Source of the DNA: Nipponacmea schrenckii
Taxonomy: Eukaryota > Mollusca > Gastropoda > Lottiidae
Assembly (NCBI GenBank): GCA_030562195.1
Contig: JAUJPP010000003.1
Coordinates: forward strand, 29,022,602-29,086,601
Reading direction: 5' to 3'
DNA length: 64,000 nucleotides
Positions 25,201-40,200 of the stretch are shown in pieces. Each line of letters opens with the position of its first letter. The stretch's first letter is position 1. The position numbers and the translations under genes are program-made. Under the pieces are notes generated by a model. It was not told the DNA's origin. It did not search any database and worked only from the letters and a program-made list of their open reading frames with translations.

Positions 25201-28200
25201 CAAGTCCTGGTCATCAGGTGTTGAATCTTGATTAATTATTTAAATTAGAGGTCAGGTAGAGGTCAGTACGTGACAGATGGACAGTGCACGTGTGGTAGAT
25301 AGTGACATCCAGGTAGAACAATACACATCATGTAGTAATTATCATCCAGTCTGTAAAACAATAGAACTCAATATAGACACTAATGTCCAGGTAAATACAA
25401 TAGTTGTAATGTAGGCACTAACATCCAGTCTTTAAAACAATAGAATGTAGATACTAATGTCCAGGTCAATATAATATCCTTAATGTAGTCACTTACACCC
25501 AGAAACAATAGTAGTAATCAAACTATACAACTTTAGTCACAAAGGTCCAGTCAGGTAAACACAAGAAAACAATGTAAATGTTTTAAATTGTGGACCTAGT
25601 CGAAACAATAGAGATGTAGTCAGGTGTGTCCAGACAATAGAAAAACAATAAAGTTTAATTGACTGAAGATTAGAGTAAAACAATAAGATTTAGATGTGCA
25701 GCAATATGTCAATAAAATACCCTGGACATCAATATATAGTTTAACTTGATTTAAACCAGAGATAAGGGAGATAATACTGGGATCAGTTCCATATTCTTTA
25801 TTAATTCCTTGTTAAATTAAAATCAAAATTTTTAGAAAAATAATTATTTATCAGTTTAAATGTAGTACTAATGGTCTTAGAATGACTTTGGTCGGTAAAA
25901 ATATAATTTATTAGACAAATATCAAATTACAACAAAAAGTTATGGAGAAAAAACTTTCATTCTTAATTTAGTATTTAGAACAAAAAAACTATGATTCCTA
26001 ATTAAGTATTCTAAAAAAATTTATCCTGAAATCCAAAATAAAAATTTGGTAATACATTGATTGCAGCTAATGAACTTTTCACATGAAGAAAAATATCAAT
26101 TATTTATCAGTTATAACAAACTACATCAGCATGATTGGGAATGAGTGAATTTCTAAACAGATAACAGTGACAAGTTTTAAATTCAAAATTTCAACATCAA
26201 AGAATGGAATCCAGGTTTAGAAGAACAGATTTATAAAAGTTTAAATATAGACATGTATTTTTAATGAGCTTGACAACATGTTAAACATCTGTTACCATGG
26301 TTTCCTGACTATTCATATTTTAGTGATGATACAAATTGATTGTAAATTGATAAACATGTATTTAATTTATTAATTTATTTTATCAACTGATTTATAACTT
26401 TCAACTAACTTGGTCAGTCAGTAGGTTGTTAGGATTATATCTGTTTAAAAGTTAGGGACAGTAAAACTTAGGGCTATTGATTTATCTGTATTTGCCAGTC
26501 GTGTCTGATTGGCTCAATCTCATTAAAAGACTTTCAGAAAGGCTTCAGTTGATAGACTTGCTGTTAGAAAATGAAAGCAATGGAGTTTAGCATCCTACTC
26601 TACTGGGCTAATGAAAAGGGGCAATGCCATGCAGTGTGGAATGAAGGAAATAAGTAATAATGAAATATATTTGGCATTATCTCCTAGGAGATATAGTTCA
26701 GTTGATATCATATCATACAGTAGAATACCTTATTTGGTGATAAATACAAGTATAACAGGTTTTGATGTAAAAGTTATAAATTTTTAATGTCATGTGACAG
26801 ACTATAGAGTATTTATTATAACTAATATCAATCAACTTTTATCACACCTCACACAATATTAAAATCAATGGAGTTTTACACCCTACTGTACCACTTCTTA
26901 GGCTAAATGAAGATGAGCAAGGCTCTGCAGTGGATAATGAGGGAAACGTTACCAAGACAACAGTTTTAAGAGTGTTTTAAGAGATATTCTTGTATAGAAG
27001 CACTGGCCTAGATCACAAGTAGCGACTATGGATTTCAGAATAAATCAATTTGATAAAAAAAACTTACTGTGATAACTGTTGAAATGAAATGAAAAAAAAT
27101 CCTAAATTAATTAGTCTTACCTGGTATAATTACTGACATTCTATTGGTGGATTCTAATTATATAGACACAATGTATCACTATGTTGCAATTTTCTTTGAA
27201 TATTTTAGAAATAGTTTTAAATATAGTTCTATATTTCACTAGAATTTATAATATTTTCATCTATTTCATATTTTAATTTTCTTGAGTTCTTGAAACACAA
27301 TATGTAACAAAGATATATGCAATGCTGTAAATTGTTGAACACCAGTAATATTCAATTAATCTTGGATTCCTTTCTAAAACTAATTTTAATCCATAGATTA
27401 CATTGATATAGTTTCCACAAAATCTCAACAGAAGCCAATGTTTTTCTTTTAGAAGCAAACCTCAACCAACAATTCACAATAAAGCCACTTTATTTCCACT
27501 GTTATCATATAATATCAGTTTTATTCTAGATCAGGACGCTAGCTTATCATTGACCAACCATTACTTGTCATTATCAGGTTTATCAACTATATATTTAAAT
27601 TATACTTCCAAAAGAAAAACCAAACTCAAATACAGGTTTTGAACTTCATTAATTTAACCTATATTATCAATAAACATCAGAAATTAATACACATTGTCAA
27701 ATCCACCAAAAAATGAGTTAATTATAAAATATCCTAAAATACATCAAAATGTTTTTAAAACAAAACCACTGACACAATTAGCCGAATAGTTTTCAATTAA
27801 ACACATCAAACTATTTATAACCCACCTTCATACAGTAACGACCAATCACAATCTTAATTATGCTAATTAAAATATTCAAATATTTAAAACACAAGTGACA
27901 AGTTGCCTTTAACCAATTAATGACAGATTGTCAAGTGAAAATATTTTAAGTGTCAGTTTTAAAAATGAAATAACCCTCAAACTTGACAGCCGTCCATCTT
28001 TAAGTTATTCAAGAAACAGGTTTTATCTTCATAAAACTTGTTAACAGATTTTAAACTTCATTTTAATTAATTAAAACGGTTCATAAAACAGGTGCTTGGA
28101 AATTAAGTCATTATGATTTTTCAAACACGGATAATTATGGATACACATGGATTTGAAGGCTCAAATTTCAAAAGTAAGCTCTGTAGACTATTTCTGATTA

Positions 28201-31200
28201 GCTAACCAAAAGATTTCATGTGTTTGAGGCTGTCGGATGATTGTCTGAAACAAATAAAGCCTGGGCCTCTTTAAACTGGTTTTAAATTGACAATCATTTC
28301 AAAATATTATTCACATTAAGATGGCCATGTGATCTTAATTTAAACCTACAATATCCCCTTGTATGCTTCAAGTTTTGAGAATATCAAAATTTTTTTTATT
28401 ATAGTGGAAGATAAAATTTTGAATTAATTGATATTTAGAGGTTTAAAGATCTATAATCTCAATTAAAAACACTGAAAATCAACTGACTTTACTGACACAC
28501 AACTTCCTTAAGTCTTATAGAAAATATTAACACAATACAAAAATCAAAACTTAATCCAAATTACAATGTTTACAAGATTTAAAACTGACAGAAATTAAAC
28601 ATTGTCCTATTTCATCTAAAACAAAAATACAATTCTCAGATTTATAGATTTAAACTTTGATTCAACTGGATCACATTTTAACTTGTAATCTGATAGATAG
28701 AATATCTTGGTTACTATTAATAATCATCAATATACATCAATTAAAATCAAAATTTACTACATTCAAAATATTACCTAAATAACAAAATCAAAATTTAATA
28801 CATGATCAAAAAACATCAGTTAAAATCAAAATTTACTTAATTCAAAATTAATTTTTACTTCAATAGCATCACTACGATGTGATGTCTAAATATTTACTTC
28901 AATAGCATCACTAAGATGTGATGTCTAAATATTTACTTCAATAGCATCACTAAGATGTGATGTCTAAATATTTACTTCAATAGCATCACTAAGATGTGAT
29001 GTCTAAATGTTCAACAGATTTAACACATTCAAATAACAAACCAGCTGATTTTAAAATGACAAAATGATATTTTTCCTGTCAAAAATTGCAGAAATACTAA
29101 ATTAATTTTAAGGTATAAAGTCAACCAGAACTCAACTGAAAATCAATATTTCCAATCTTAACTTCAAAAAATTATTTTTTCCCAAAAGATCCCAGCACAA
29201 GGTTAGAAAATTATTGATCCAACACAGTGGCACAATGTTTCAAAATATCACTCACTACTTTACTATGTTCACTTGAAATTTAACAAAATGAAGTTACACA
29301 AAACTGGCAGCCAAAAATTTTTCACAGCAAACAAAAAATTTCACAGTTACTAAGCGCTAGACAATTTGCATTGTTTTGTCTTTTTTTCCCCAAAAACAAG
29401 CCACAACTAGTAAACAATATTACCTGTAATTACCTTTATTTACCTGGGCCAATCAAGTGTTGACATTTTATATTGAAGTAAAATCTTCGTTAATTATATC
29501 TTAATTAGGGTTAATTACTTTTATACACTTTTATAGACGATCTCATCAGTTCCAATTAATACCTAATTAAAGGTTTTCATCACTTTGATCTTCGAGTCCC
29601 CTCTCATTCCCTAATCAATCGACCCCTTAATTAATATCTGACCCCTGACCTCTCTAATTATCAATCATATTTTAATTAACTTGATTAGAAATCACCTGCT
29701 CATCAGTCAGAGAAATCATAAAGAAAGTCAAAGCGAACAGAAGCTGCTGTTTTTCACCTGACCACAATATAAAAGAATTGCAGTATGTCAAATTTCTACT
29801 TTGAAAAAGTTTAATAGTTGACCAGGATTTAGAAGAATATATTTGAAGACAATTTTATAGATAACAATTACTTTATTAAATAACTTGCCATATTTCAACG
29901 ATGATATTCTCCTCTTTATCAAACATCAATAACGTCATAAGTTATTTAATAAAGTAATTTTTGTCTATATAATTGTGTAGATATATATTTTCCAATTACT
30001 AAACTGCAATCAAGGATGAAGTAAAAGAATTTGGAACGGTTTTAAAAAATCTTAAACTTAACGTAATTTCAATATAAGGGTAAACGAAAACACTGGCCAA
30101 GGTTACCAGAGTTTACAGGCATCTGATTGGTGAGTACGGATAAATAATGATACTACAGATAATACTGTATATTTTAAATCTCAAATTTATTTTATTAATA
30201 TTTATGAAATATAACCTAGGCCAGCCTTTTTTCTGTTTGTTTTAAATCTAGTTTTGTAGCAACCTGTAAAAGAAGTCAAGGAATACTGGTGATATTCTGT
30301 TTGATGAGTAAGAAGAAGTATAAAAGTAGGTTAATATAACTATAATGATTAATATTATTATAATAAGAATAATGATATTATATACTATGTATTACTATGT
30401 TTAGATTTCTAATACTATTAGGTTTGACAGATATCATAATAGATTTATATTATCTACTTTCACTTTCCTTTTTTCCCAATCCAATTTATGTGTAATCATT
30501 GTAACTGATAGGTAAACTTTTATTCAATAAATATTGTTTAAATCACTTTCACTTTATCTCTAATTATGTACATGTCATGATATTGAAGGTTCAAAAGTAC
30601 GATCGTTCCGAATCGCAACATGAAACCGAAAGTTGGAAAACACCATAGATATTGCTATAAAGGGAATTTTGTCAGGATAACAGCATTTAGCCTATCTTTT
30701 TACGATTCCAACTGTCAAGGGATTTTTAACGTGCACAGCCTGAAGTACATGGACTTGGTTTATTGTCCCTTCTAAAAGACCGGACAGGAAACCTGGTAGA
30801 AAAATGCTGTTAAAAAAGAATATGCAAAATAGACAAGGGGAGACCAAATATATATATATATATATGTATGAGAGATTTTACAGATGTTTCAGGTATTTCA
30901 GGTGATAATTTGAAACTAAGGAATGATGAGAGAATAAGTCGTTAAGTCTATAAAATAAGTCAGTAATTAATCTCTCATTAAGGTAAATGATCTCAGGTGG
31001 GGTGTGTCATTATCAGATCAGACAGGATTATATAAATCCCCTCCCCCAGGTGGTTCAAGCCAGGGTCAAGTATAGACCTACCCTCAACGAAGATGTCAGT
31101 GACTTAAAAATTGAAACTTTAAGCATATACATACTGGACAAGGCAACACATTTTCGTATTTGAAAATAATGAGAGATTATTAAGAGAAATACTACTATCG

Positions 31201-34200
31201 TTATAAAGCTGTCTCCAAATTTTTCTTGATCTCAAACAAAGGAAACTGACATCAAAATACTTTAAATAAACCAAACAACATTCTAATCTGGTGGTAGAAA
31301 TACTATCAAGTCATCGCTGACTAATATTTACTCCATTTTCTGATTTAGTTCTCTTTTTTGACAGAGCTAGAGCAAATATTGGTAGATTGAATACTCATAT
31401 AGTATATTCATGTTAGGTCTAGTAAACTGACACAGAAATACCATTACTTCAATAATTATCTATATTGACTGTATTTTCAGATATTTAACCACTTTTTAAC
31501 TTAACACAAGGTTAATATACACATAATTTTTTCATCTGAGTTGAAGAAAATTAACATAAATGTCCTATCAACTTAACCATCATGAATATTGACTGTTATT
31601 TCTGACTGATCTTTTTATATTGATATGGTCAATTGACTTTAATAATTATCCTTTAAAGACTTTTAGAAGTGTGGAGCACATATATATATTGAACGCAAGA
31701 TAATAATTCATGTATTGTGTTTAATTTATCCCATAATTACTGTCTTGGTTCGTGTTAGATGGTGATGAGGACATAGTCTCATAAAAGCACTGGCCTAGGT
31801 CACAAAGTAAAGATTTATGATAAAACAAGGTGCAAGTTAAAGGTTAGGATAATTAGATGTGTTAGTTATGGATGTTTAAGGTTGTATAAGAGATATTCTT
31901 CTATATTTATTGATAGTGGTCATATTTTTTAATACTTGGTCATTTCAATTCATAATTTCAGGCAGATATCGAAGACTGGCTCTGTGTCTTGGGTACTGAA
32001 ATGAATGAAGTCTTATATATTTTTCACCTATTAGACAAGGACTGGCAACACCATGCAGTGTGGAATGAGAGAAATTTTGCCAGGGCAGCAAACTTAGCCT
32101 TCAGCAATTTATTTATAAATCTTTTAAGTAATAACCAAGTTTTGAGACTATAGCCTACCCTTGTCTCGGACCCACCTACCTAGCAGTGTGGCCTGTGGGT
32201 AATAAAATTAAAAAGTGTAGAGGTGATCAACCTTTGGATCAGTCCCACCCAGCTCGCAGTTTGACCTGTGGGTGTAAAGTGTTTGTCCAATCAATAAAGA
32301 GACATCATTGTGAAGAGGTGAGTTAAACACACATCATTAAACCATTAATAGCTTTATCACTTATACTGGACAGGAGATAGGGGTGCGCAATTAGTCACAA
32401 CCTAGACTAGACAGGAGATAGGGGTGTGCAATTAGTCACAACCTAGACTGGACAGGAGATAGGGGTGTGCAATTAGTCACAACCTAGACTGGACAGGAGA
32501 TAGGGGTGTGCAATTAGTCACAACCTAGACTGGACGGGAGATGGGGGTGTGCAATTAGTCACAACCTAGACTGGACAGGAGATAGGGGTGTGCAATTAGT
32601 CACAACCCAGACTGGACAGGGGGAAATGAAATGAATGGAGCTTTACGTCCTAATCTTCTTAACCTACTGTTTTTGCTATCTCCAACTGTCGAGGGATCTT
32701 TAAAGTTACGCTTTTTCAATCTTAGCTCCTCCGACCTGCATCCATGACTGGGGAAACGAGGTTGAAAATAGGTCTGATATTTTTTGATTTGCTAGTTGAG
32801 TCAAACCTCTCTCAACACTAGTTGCACACCTCTATCTTAAATGGCCAATAAGATAAAAGATAATGGTGATAATAAACCAATTAAAGATCAATATTCAATA
32901 AAACCCAGCTAGTTATATCTTTAAACTGTACAGTTATACAGATATACTGGAGGGGTCAGGGATGATGAGTGTGACCTTAGGGGACAGGTATGATGAGAGT
33001 GACTAAAAGGCACAGGGATGATGAGTATTGCCTGAAGCGAGAGAAATGATAAAATCTGAATATATATGAAGTTGGTCACTGCTGGGGCTGTATTAAAGAT
33101 TGATAGATATAATATAAATTGATACATAATGTATACCATTAGTTACAGATATTAGTTTATAGCAAGTCCATTACAGTTCAAAGTTTACAGTGGCTCAGTG
33201 AGTTAGACGTTTGCTCGCTAACCTGAAGGTCCAGGGTTCAATCCCGGCGATGGTCTAGATGAACTTTTCGGATATTTCAGCTCGGTTTCCAATTGTCCAT
33301 GCACACTGCATGGCGCTGCCCGTCTCTCATTAGCCTATGAGGTGCAGAAGAGTAGGACGTAAAACTTCATTCAGTTCTATTCATTTACAGGATTATGATC
33401 AAATTTTAGAATATATTTTTTGATTATATTTTGGATAATTTTGAATACAGGGTTTAAGTTATCTTGATTAACTATGATGTTAATATTAAGTAAAATCAAA
33501 GAAAAAGGTAGAGTTAGACTTCTCATATAACTTAATTCTCAGAGAGACAGTAGCCTAGTTATTACTACAAAGTGGACATAGCTAATTGTGTTTAATTAGT
33601 ATTAATTAATTAGGATGTAATTAAAACATTGTGATAGACAGCTACCTTGGTCTGTAGACAGGTAGAGGTCAAGTCAAGGTCATACGAATATTAATTAACA
33701 TATTTAGGCTAATTATTGTTGACAAGTTGTAAACAAAGCATCACCACTTAATCTGACTTCTAAAGATGTTTTAATCTTTCTCTAGTAATTTGTTTAAATT
33801 ATAATAATAACAAACAGCACGTGATACGTTACATTCATAAAGTGATGTCTTATGTTAGACAGATTTCAGAGAATATAAGTAAAAGGGTCATTAAAAGGGA
33901 AATGAATTAAATATGGGAAATTCACCTAATGGTTAATAAAGATGACTGATTTGTTTAAAATGAATTTAAAGGAGTTTTAATCCTCTCTTAGTGCACCTTG
34001 GATTAAAAAGACAGACTGTTTGTAACAGAAATGAAATGAATGGAGTTTTACATCCTACTCTTCTGCACCTAATGGACTAATAAAGACAGATGTTTGTAAT
34101 AGAAATGAAATGAAATAGTTTTACATCTACTCTGATATGGGTTAATGAAAGACAACTGTTTGTAATAGAAATGAAATGAATGGAGTTTTACATCCTACTC

Positions 34201-37200
34201 TTCTGTACCTTATTGACAGACTGTTTGTAATAGAAATGAAATGAATGGAGTTTTACATCCTACTCTTCTGCACCTAATGGACTAATAAAGACAGACTGTT
34301 TGTAACAGAAATGAAATGAATGGAGTTTTACATCCTACTCTTCTGCACCTTATGGGTTAATGAAGACAAGGAGAAAACATTGAAATGAATGGAGTTTTAC
34401 ATCCTATTCTTCTGTACCTAATGGGCTAATGAAAACAGGGGGAAAACATTGAAATGGAGTTGTACATCCTACACTTCTGCACCTTATGGACTACTAAAAG
34501 ATGGGGAATTGAAGTGTAAGCAGGCTATGAGAGGTACATTTTTTTTTACAGAAAAACGTGAAGAAAAGCAAAAATGAATTAGCAAGTCACAAACTGAAAT
34601 AATTTGAGGTCAGGAAATGATGAGAAATGAGCATGAAAGGTCAGGTCGGGTATGAAGGTGGTGTTTTTATTTCTAAGGTTGAATTATCACCTTGGTGTTG
34701 CATTTACCTCAATATATTTACCTGACATGTTGTTACCATAGAAACCAAAATAATTCAGGTAAAACAAATTGATAGATCATGTACCTTTAGTTCAATGTGA
34801 TCTTCTCAAATAAAGATTCATTGAAATTTCTTATCAAAGTGTCAACAAGGAAACTTGAGGAAATAAAATCTCCCAAATTTTCTTTTTATGAAAAAAATTT
34901 GGAAAATTATAAAAATGCCTTTGGAAAAATTGACTTTAAATAAGACTAAAATTAAAATGAAAGGGGGGGAAAAAAATTTTCCAAAAATTTTTTAAATGTT
35001 TTTAAGGTTTAAAAAACAAGAAAAGGAAAAAAAACAGGAAAAATAAATAGAAAAAAAAATAGAAAGTGAGTTTTTTTGAAAAAATTTTAAAATTTTTTGG
35101 GTAATTTTAAAAAACCTCTTTTTTGGGGTTTTAAAAAAAAATTAAATTTTTGGAAAAAATTTAACAAAAAAAATAAATGCTAAAAAAAACTTAAAAGAAA
35201 CATTTTTTAGTTAAAAGGGTTTTTTTTATACCCTTTAAAATTAAAAACAATATTTTTTGATTCAAAAAATGGGCCAAGGGGAAAAATGTTTTTTAAAAAC
35301 TCTACAAACATTTTGAAGCAAAAACAGTTTTAAACAATACCTTTTTAATATCGTATCAGCTGCCCAGGGGGTTTTTATACCCCTCTACCAAAAAAATACC
35401 TTGGTTTTTGATACCCCAAAAACAGCTAAAAGCAAATACCTTTCTACAAAAAAAAAACCTTTTTTATTTTGGGGATATAAAAAAAATTCCAGGCTTTTTA
35501 ACAAGCCTCTACCAAAACTACCTAGTCTATGATATCAGTATTAGCTGTCAAGGGCATTAACTAGTTATTTACCAACACCTCAAGGACATGGGTTATTATT
35601 TTAAACCTGGCCCAGTAATGGGGTATAGAGAAAGGGTTACTGTATTAATATAAATATTGTATATACTCAGATAACAGTTTCTAGTATGGAAGTAGGGTAT
35701 TTCAAACCATCAATATCAAACTCAACCAGACAATAGTAGATGTCGAGTTATTGTTAGTGGTTTTATAAGGGTATTGTTATAGAGTAAACATTGTTGTTGG
35801 TGGTAGAAACAGACCACTCATCATGTATAGACAATACCCTACCCCATGCTCAACCCTCACCGTGTACAGACAATACCCTACCCCAGCTCAACCCCCACCG
35901 TGTAAAAAACCCCACCCCATCAATCAGGTACAGAAAAATAATTTAAACCCCCCCCTTAAACAATATCCCCCCCCAACCCCCCCTTCGAAAAACCCACCCC
36001 CCGTAACCCTCACGTTCAGCAAAACCCTCCCCCTTCAATAGTGTGTTAAGAACCCCACGGACAACAAAAAAATTACAGAATAAATTTTCACTCCTTTGTA
36101 AACCTATTCGTCCCCCCCAAAAATAAACCCTTATTTAAAAATCTGTAATATTTTAAAACCCCCAAGGGGGTTTTACGAAAAAATCCATTGGCCAAAAATT
36201 TTTAAATCAATGTTGAAATATTTTCCCCTTATTTTATGCCCCAAAAATAAAAAATACTTAACAAATTTTAGAAAAAAAAATATTAAAATTTGAAAGGTAA
36301 AAATTCCCCTTAAAAATAAAGGTAAAATTTTAAAATTTTTTAACTTAGCAATAAAGTCATTTATCAGAAAAATACCCTGTCAAAATAATTAAACATTAAG
36401 GTTTTTTAAAATACGTTTTTTGAGTTTTCCCCAAGGAATCGTTACCATAACCCAGGTAATTTTTCTGAGAAATATACCCATTTACCATTTTAAGGAAATT
36501 TTAATTTTATCTAAGACACAGTATCACTTTAATAATCTAAGCATAGTAATATGGGAAGTCACGGAACTCAGCAATGTCCTTTTTTAAAATCAAAACTCAA
36601 TGTAATAAGTTACTGTAAACCCCTAGCTTTAGTAACGCTATATAACCCTGGTCTATATAACGCTATATAACCCTGGTCTTTATAACGCTATATAACCCTG
36701 GTCTTTATAACGCTATATAACCCTGGTCTTTATAACGCTATATAACCCTGGTCTAAGTAACGCTATATAACCCTGGTCTATATAACGCTATATAACCCTG
36801 GTCTATATAACGCTATATAACCCTGGTCTAAGTAACGCTATATAACCCTGGTCTTTATAACGCTATATAACCCTGGTCTAAGTAACGCTATATAACCCTG
36901 GTCTATATAACGCTATATAACCCTGGTCTAAGTAACGCTATATAACCCTGGTCTTTATAACGCTTTATAACCCTGGTTTCTAATACCCTAGTCAGTGTAT
37001 ATAAACCCTGGTCTTTATAACGCTATATAACCCTGGTCTAAGTAACGCTATATAACCCTGGTCTTTATAACGCTATATAACCCTGGTCTTTATAACGCTA
37101 TATAACCCTGGTCTATATAACGCTATATAACCCTGGTCTAAGTAACGCTATATAACCCTGGTCTAAGTAACGCTATATAACCCTGGTCTAAGTAACGCTA

Positions 37201-40200
37201 TATAACCCTGGTCTTAGTAACGCTATATAACCCTGGTCTTTATAACGCTATATAACCCTGGTCTAAGTAACGCTATATAACCCTGGTCTAAGTAACGCTA
37301 TATAACCCTGGTCTTTATAACGCTATATAACCCTGGTCTTTATAACGCTATATAACCCTGGTCTTTATAACGCTATATAACCCTGGTCTATATAACGCTA
37401 TATAACCCTGGTCTATATAACGCTATATAACCCTGGTCTTTATAACGCTATATAACCCTGGTCTAAGTAACGCTATATAACCCTGGTCTAAGTAACGCTA
37501 TATAACCCTGGTCTTTATAACGCTATATAACCCTGGTCTAAGTAACGCTATATAACCCTGGTCTTTATAACGCTATATAACCCTGGTCTAAGTAACGCTA
37601 TATAACCCTGGTCTTTATAACGCTATATAACCCTGGTCTTTATAACGCTATATAACCCTGGTCTTTATAACGCTATATAACCCTGGTCTAAGTAACGCTA
37701 TATAACCCTGGTCTTTATAACGCTATATAACCCTGGTCTAAGTAACGCTATATAACCCTGGTCTAAGTAACGCTATATAACCCTGGTCTTTATAACGCTA
37801 TATAACCCTGGTCTTTATAACGCTATATAACCCTGGTCTTTATAACGCTATATAACCCTGGTCTAAGTAACGCTATATAACCCTGGTCTAAGTAACGCTA
37901 TATAACCCTGGTCTTTATAACGCTATATAACCCTGGTCTTTATAACGCTATATAACCCTGGTCTTAGTAACGCTATATAACCCTGGTCTTTATAACGCTA
38001 TATAACCCTGGTCTAAGTAACGCTATATAACCCTGGTCTAAGTAACGCTATATAACCCTGGTCTTTATAACGCTATATAACCCTGGTCTTTATAATGCTA
38101 TATAACCCTGGTCTAAGTAACGCTATATAACCCTGGTCTAATAACACTATATAACCCTGGTATTTATAACGCTATATAACCCTGGTCTTTATAACGCTAT
38201 ATAACCCTGGTCTTTTTTAACGCTATATAACCCTGGCCTTTTTTAACGCTATATAACCCTGGTCTAATAACGCTATATAACCCCCGGGCTAAGTAACGCT
38301 ATATAACCCTGGTCTTTATAACGCTATATAACCCTGGGTTTCCCCTTTAATAACGCTATATAACCCTGGTCTTTATAACGCTATATAACCCTGGTCTAAT
38401 AACGCTATATAACCCTGGTCTTTATAACGCTATATAACCCTGGTCTAAGTAACGCTATATAACCCTGGTCTAAGTAACGCTATATAACCCTGGTCTATTT
38501 TAACGCTATATAACCCTGGTCTTTTTTAACGCTATATAACCCTGGTCTAAGTAACGCTATATAACCCTGGTCTTATAACACTATATAACCCTGGTATTTA
38601 TAACGCTATATAACCCTGGTCTTTTTTAACGCTATATAACCCTGGTCTTTTTTAACGCTATATAACCCTGGTCTAATAACGCTATATAACCCTGGTCTTT
38701 TTTAACGCTATATAACCCTGGTCTTTTTTAACGCTATATAACCCTGGTCTTTATAACGCTATATAACCCTGGTCTAATAACGCTATATAACCCTGGTCTA
38801 AGTAACGCTATATAACCCTGGTCTTTATAACGCTATATAACCCTGGTCTTTATAACGCTATATAACCCTGGTCTAAGTAACGCTATATAACCCTGGTCTT
38901 TATAACGCTATATAACCCTGGTCTTTATAACGCTATATAACCCTGGTCTTTATAACGCTATATAACCCTGGTCTTTATAACGCTATATAACCCTGGTCTA
39001 AGTAACGCTATATAACCCTGGTCTAAGTAACGCTATATAACCCTGGTCTAAGTAACGCTATATAACCCTGGTCTTTATAACGCTATATAACCCTGGTCTT
39101 TTTTAACGCTATATAACCCTGGTCTAATAACGCTATATAACCCTGGTCTTTATAACGCTATATAACCCTGGTCTTTTTTAACGCTATATAACCCTGGTCT
39201 AAGTAACGCTATATAACCCTGGTCTAAGTAACGCTATATAACCCTGGTCTTTATAACGCTATATAACCCTGGTCTTTATAACGCTATATAACCCTGGTCT
39301 TTATAACGCTATATAACCCTGGTCTAAGTAACGCTATATAACCCTGGTCTTTATAACGCTATATAACCCTGGTCTAAGTAACGCTATATAACCCTGGTCT
39401 TTATAACGCTATATAACCCTGGTCTAAGTAACGCTATATAACCCTGGTCTTTATAACGCTATATAACCCTGGTCTTTATAATGCTATATAACCCTGGTCT
39501 TTATAACGCTATATAACCCTGGCCTTTATAACGCTATATAACCCTGGTCTTTATAACGCTATATAACCCTGGTCTTTATAACGCTATATAACCCTGGTCT
39601 TTATAACGCTATATAACCCTGGTCTTTATAACGCTATATAACCCTGGTCTTTATAATGCTATATAACCCTGGTCTAAGTAACGCTATATAACCCTGGTTT
39701 TAAAGTAGTTCAACTGGTCAAGTAAGTTATTTAACCCCTGGTTTTATAAGTTATTATTCTAATTTCGCTTATACGGGTTTTATTCGTTATATATCTGGAT
39801 TTTATCAACGCTATATAGACATGTCTTTATACGTTTACATCAGGTCCTTTAAACCTACAAACCCTTGTCTGATTAAAATGCTATATACCCTGGTTAATAA
39901 CTGTATAAACTGCTAAGAGGCTGGTGTCATGGTATTTGTGTTTTTTTAAACCCTATTATACAGTATATAATATTGTTGGTTTCATCTCCAGTTTAATTCT
40001 ATTTTTATCAACATACTGAATCTCATTCTACTTGTTACCAGCCAGGGGTCTAGAATATTTTGATAAACATGCATTGTAACTAGAAGTTGCAAGGGGATAT
40101 TTTTTTTTAAACAAATTATACATTGAAAAGTTGTGTTTGAAATATTTCTTATTTTTTATCTCCATTTTTTCGGAGTTGATTTGTTTTTGAAGCCTAACAT

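Larger units (their letters stand above)
29010..32361. other. AT-rich intron sequence with SINE scraps
   Basis: Apart from the fragments listed at 30680 and 32036 and a (TA)n run at 30850, there is an inverted pair around 29870-29965 (TTACTTTATTAAATAACTT and its complement). A copy of the CACTGGCCTAGGTCACAAAG motif is at 31780-31807. Confidence 0.5.

Noticed and set aside
33191..33260. A functional tRNA gene
   Set aside because: A and B boxes are present but no acceptor stem or clean anticodon arm can be formed, and a SINE tail follows.
35823..36041. Proline-rich plus-strand ORF
   Set aside because: Produced by C runs in a stretch of doubtful consensus; no unique protein signal.
36620..39695. 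Interstitial telomeric repeat
   Set aside because: AACCCT occurs once per 25-bp unit; it is not TTAGGG/CCCTAA in tandem.
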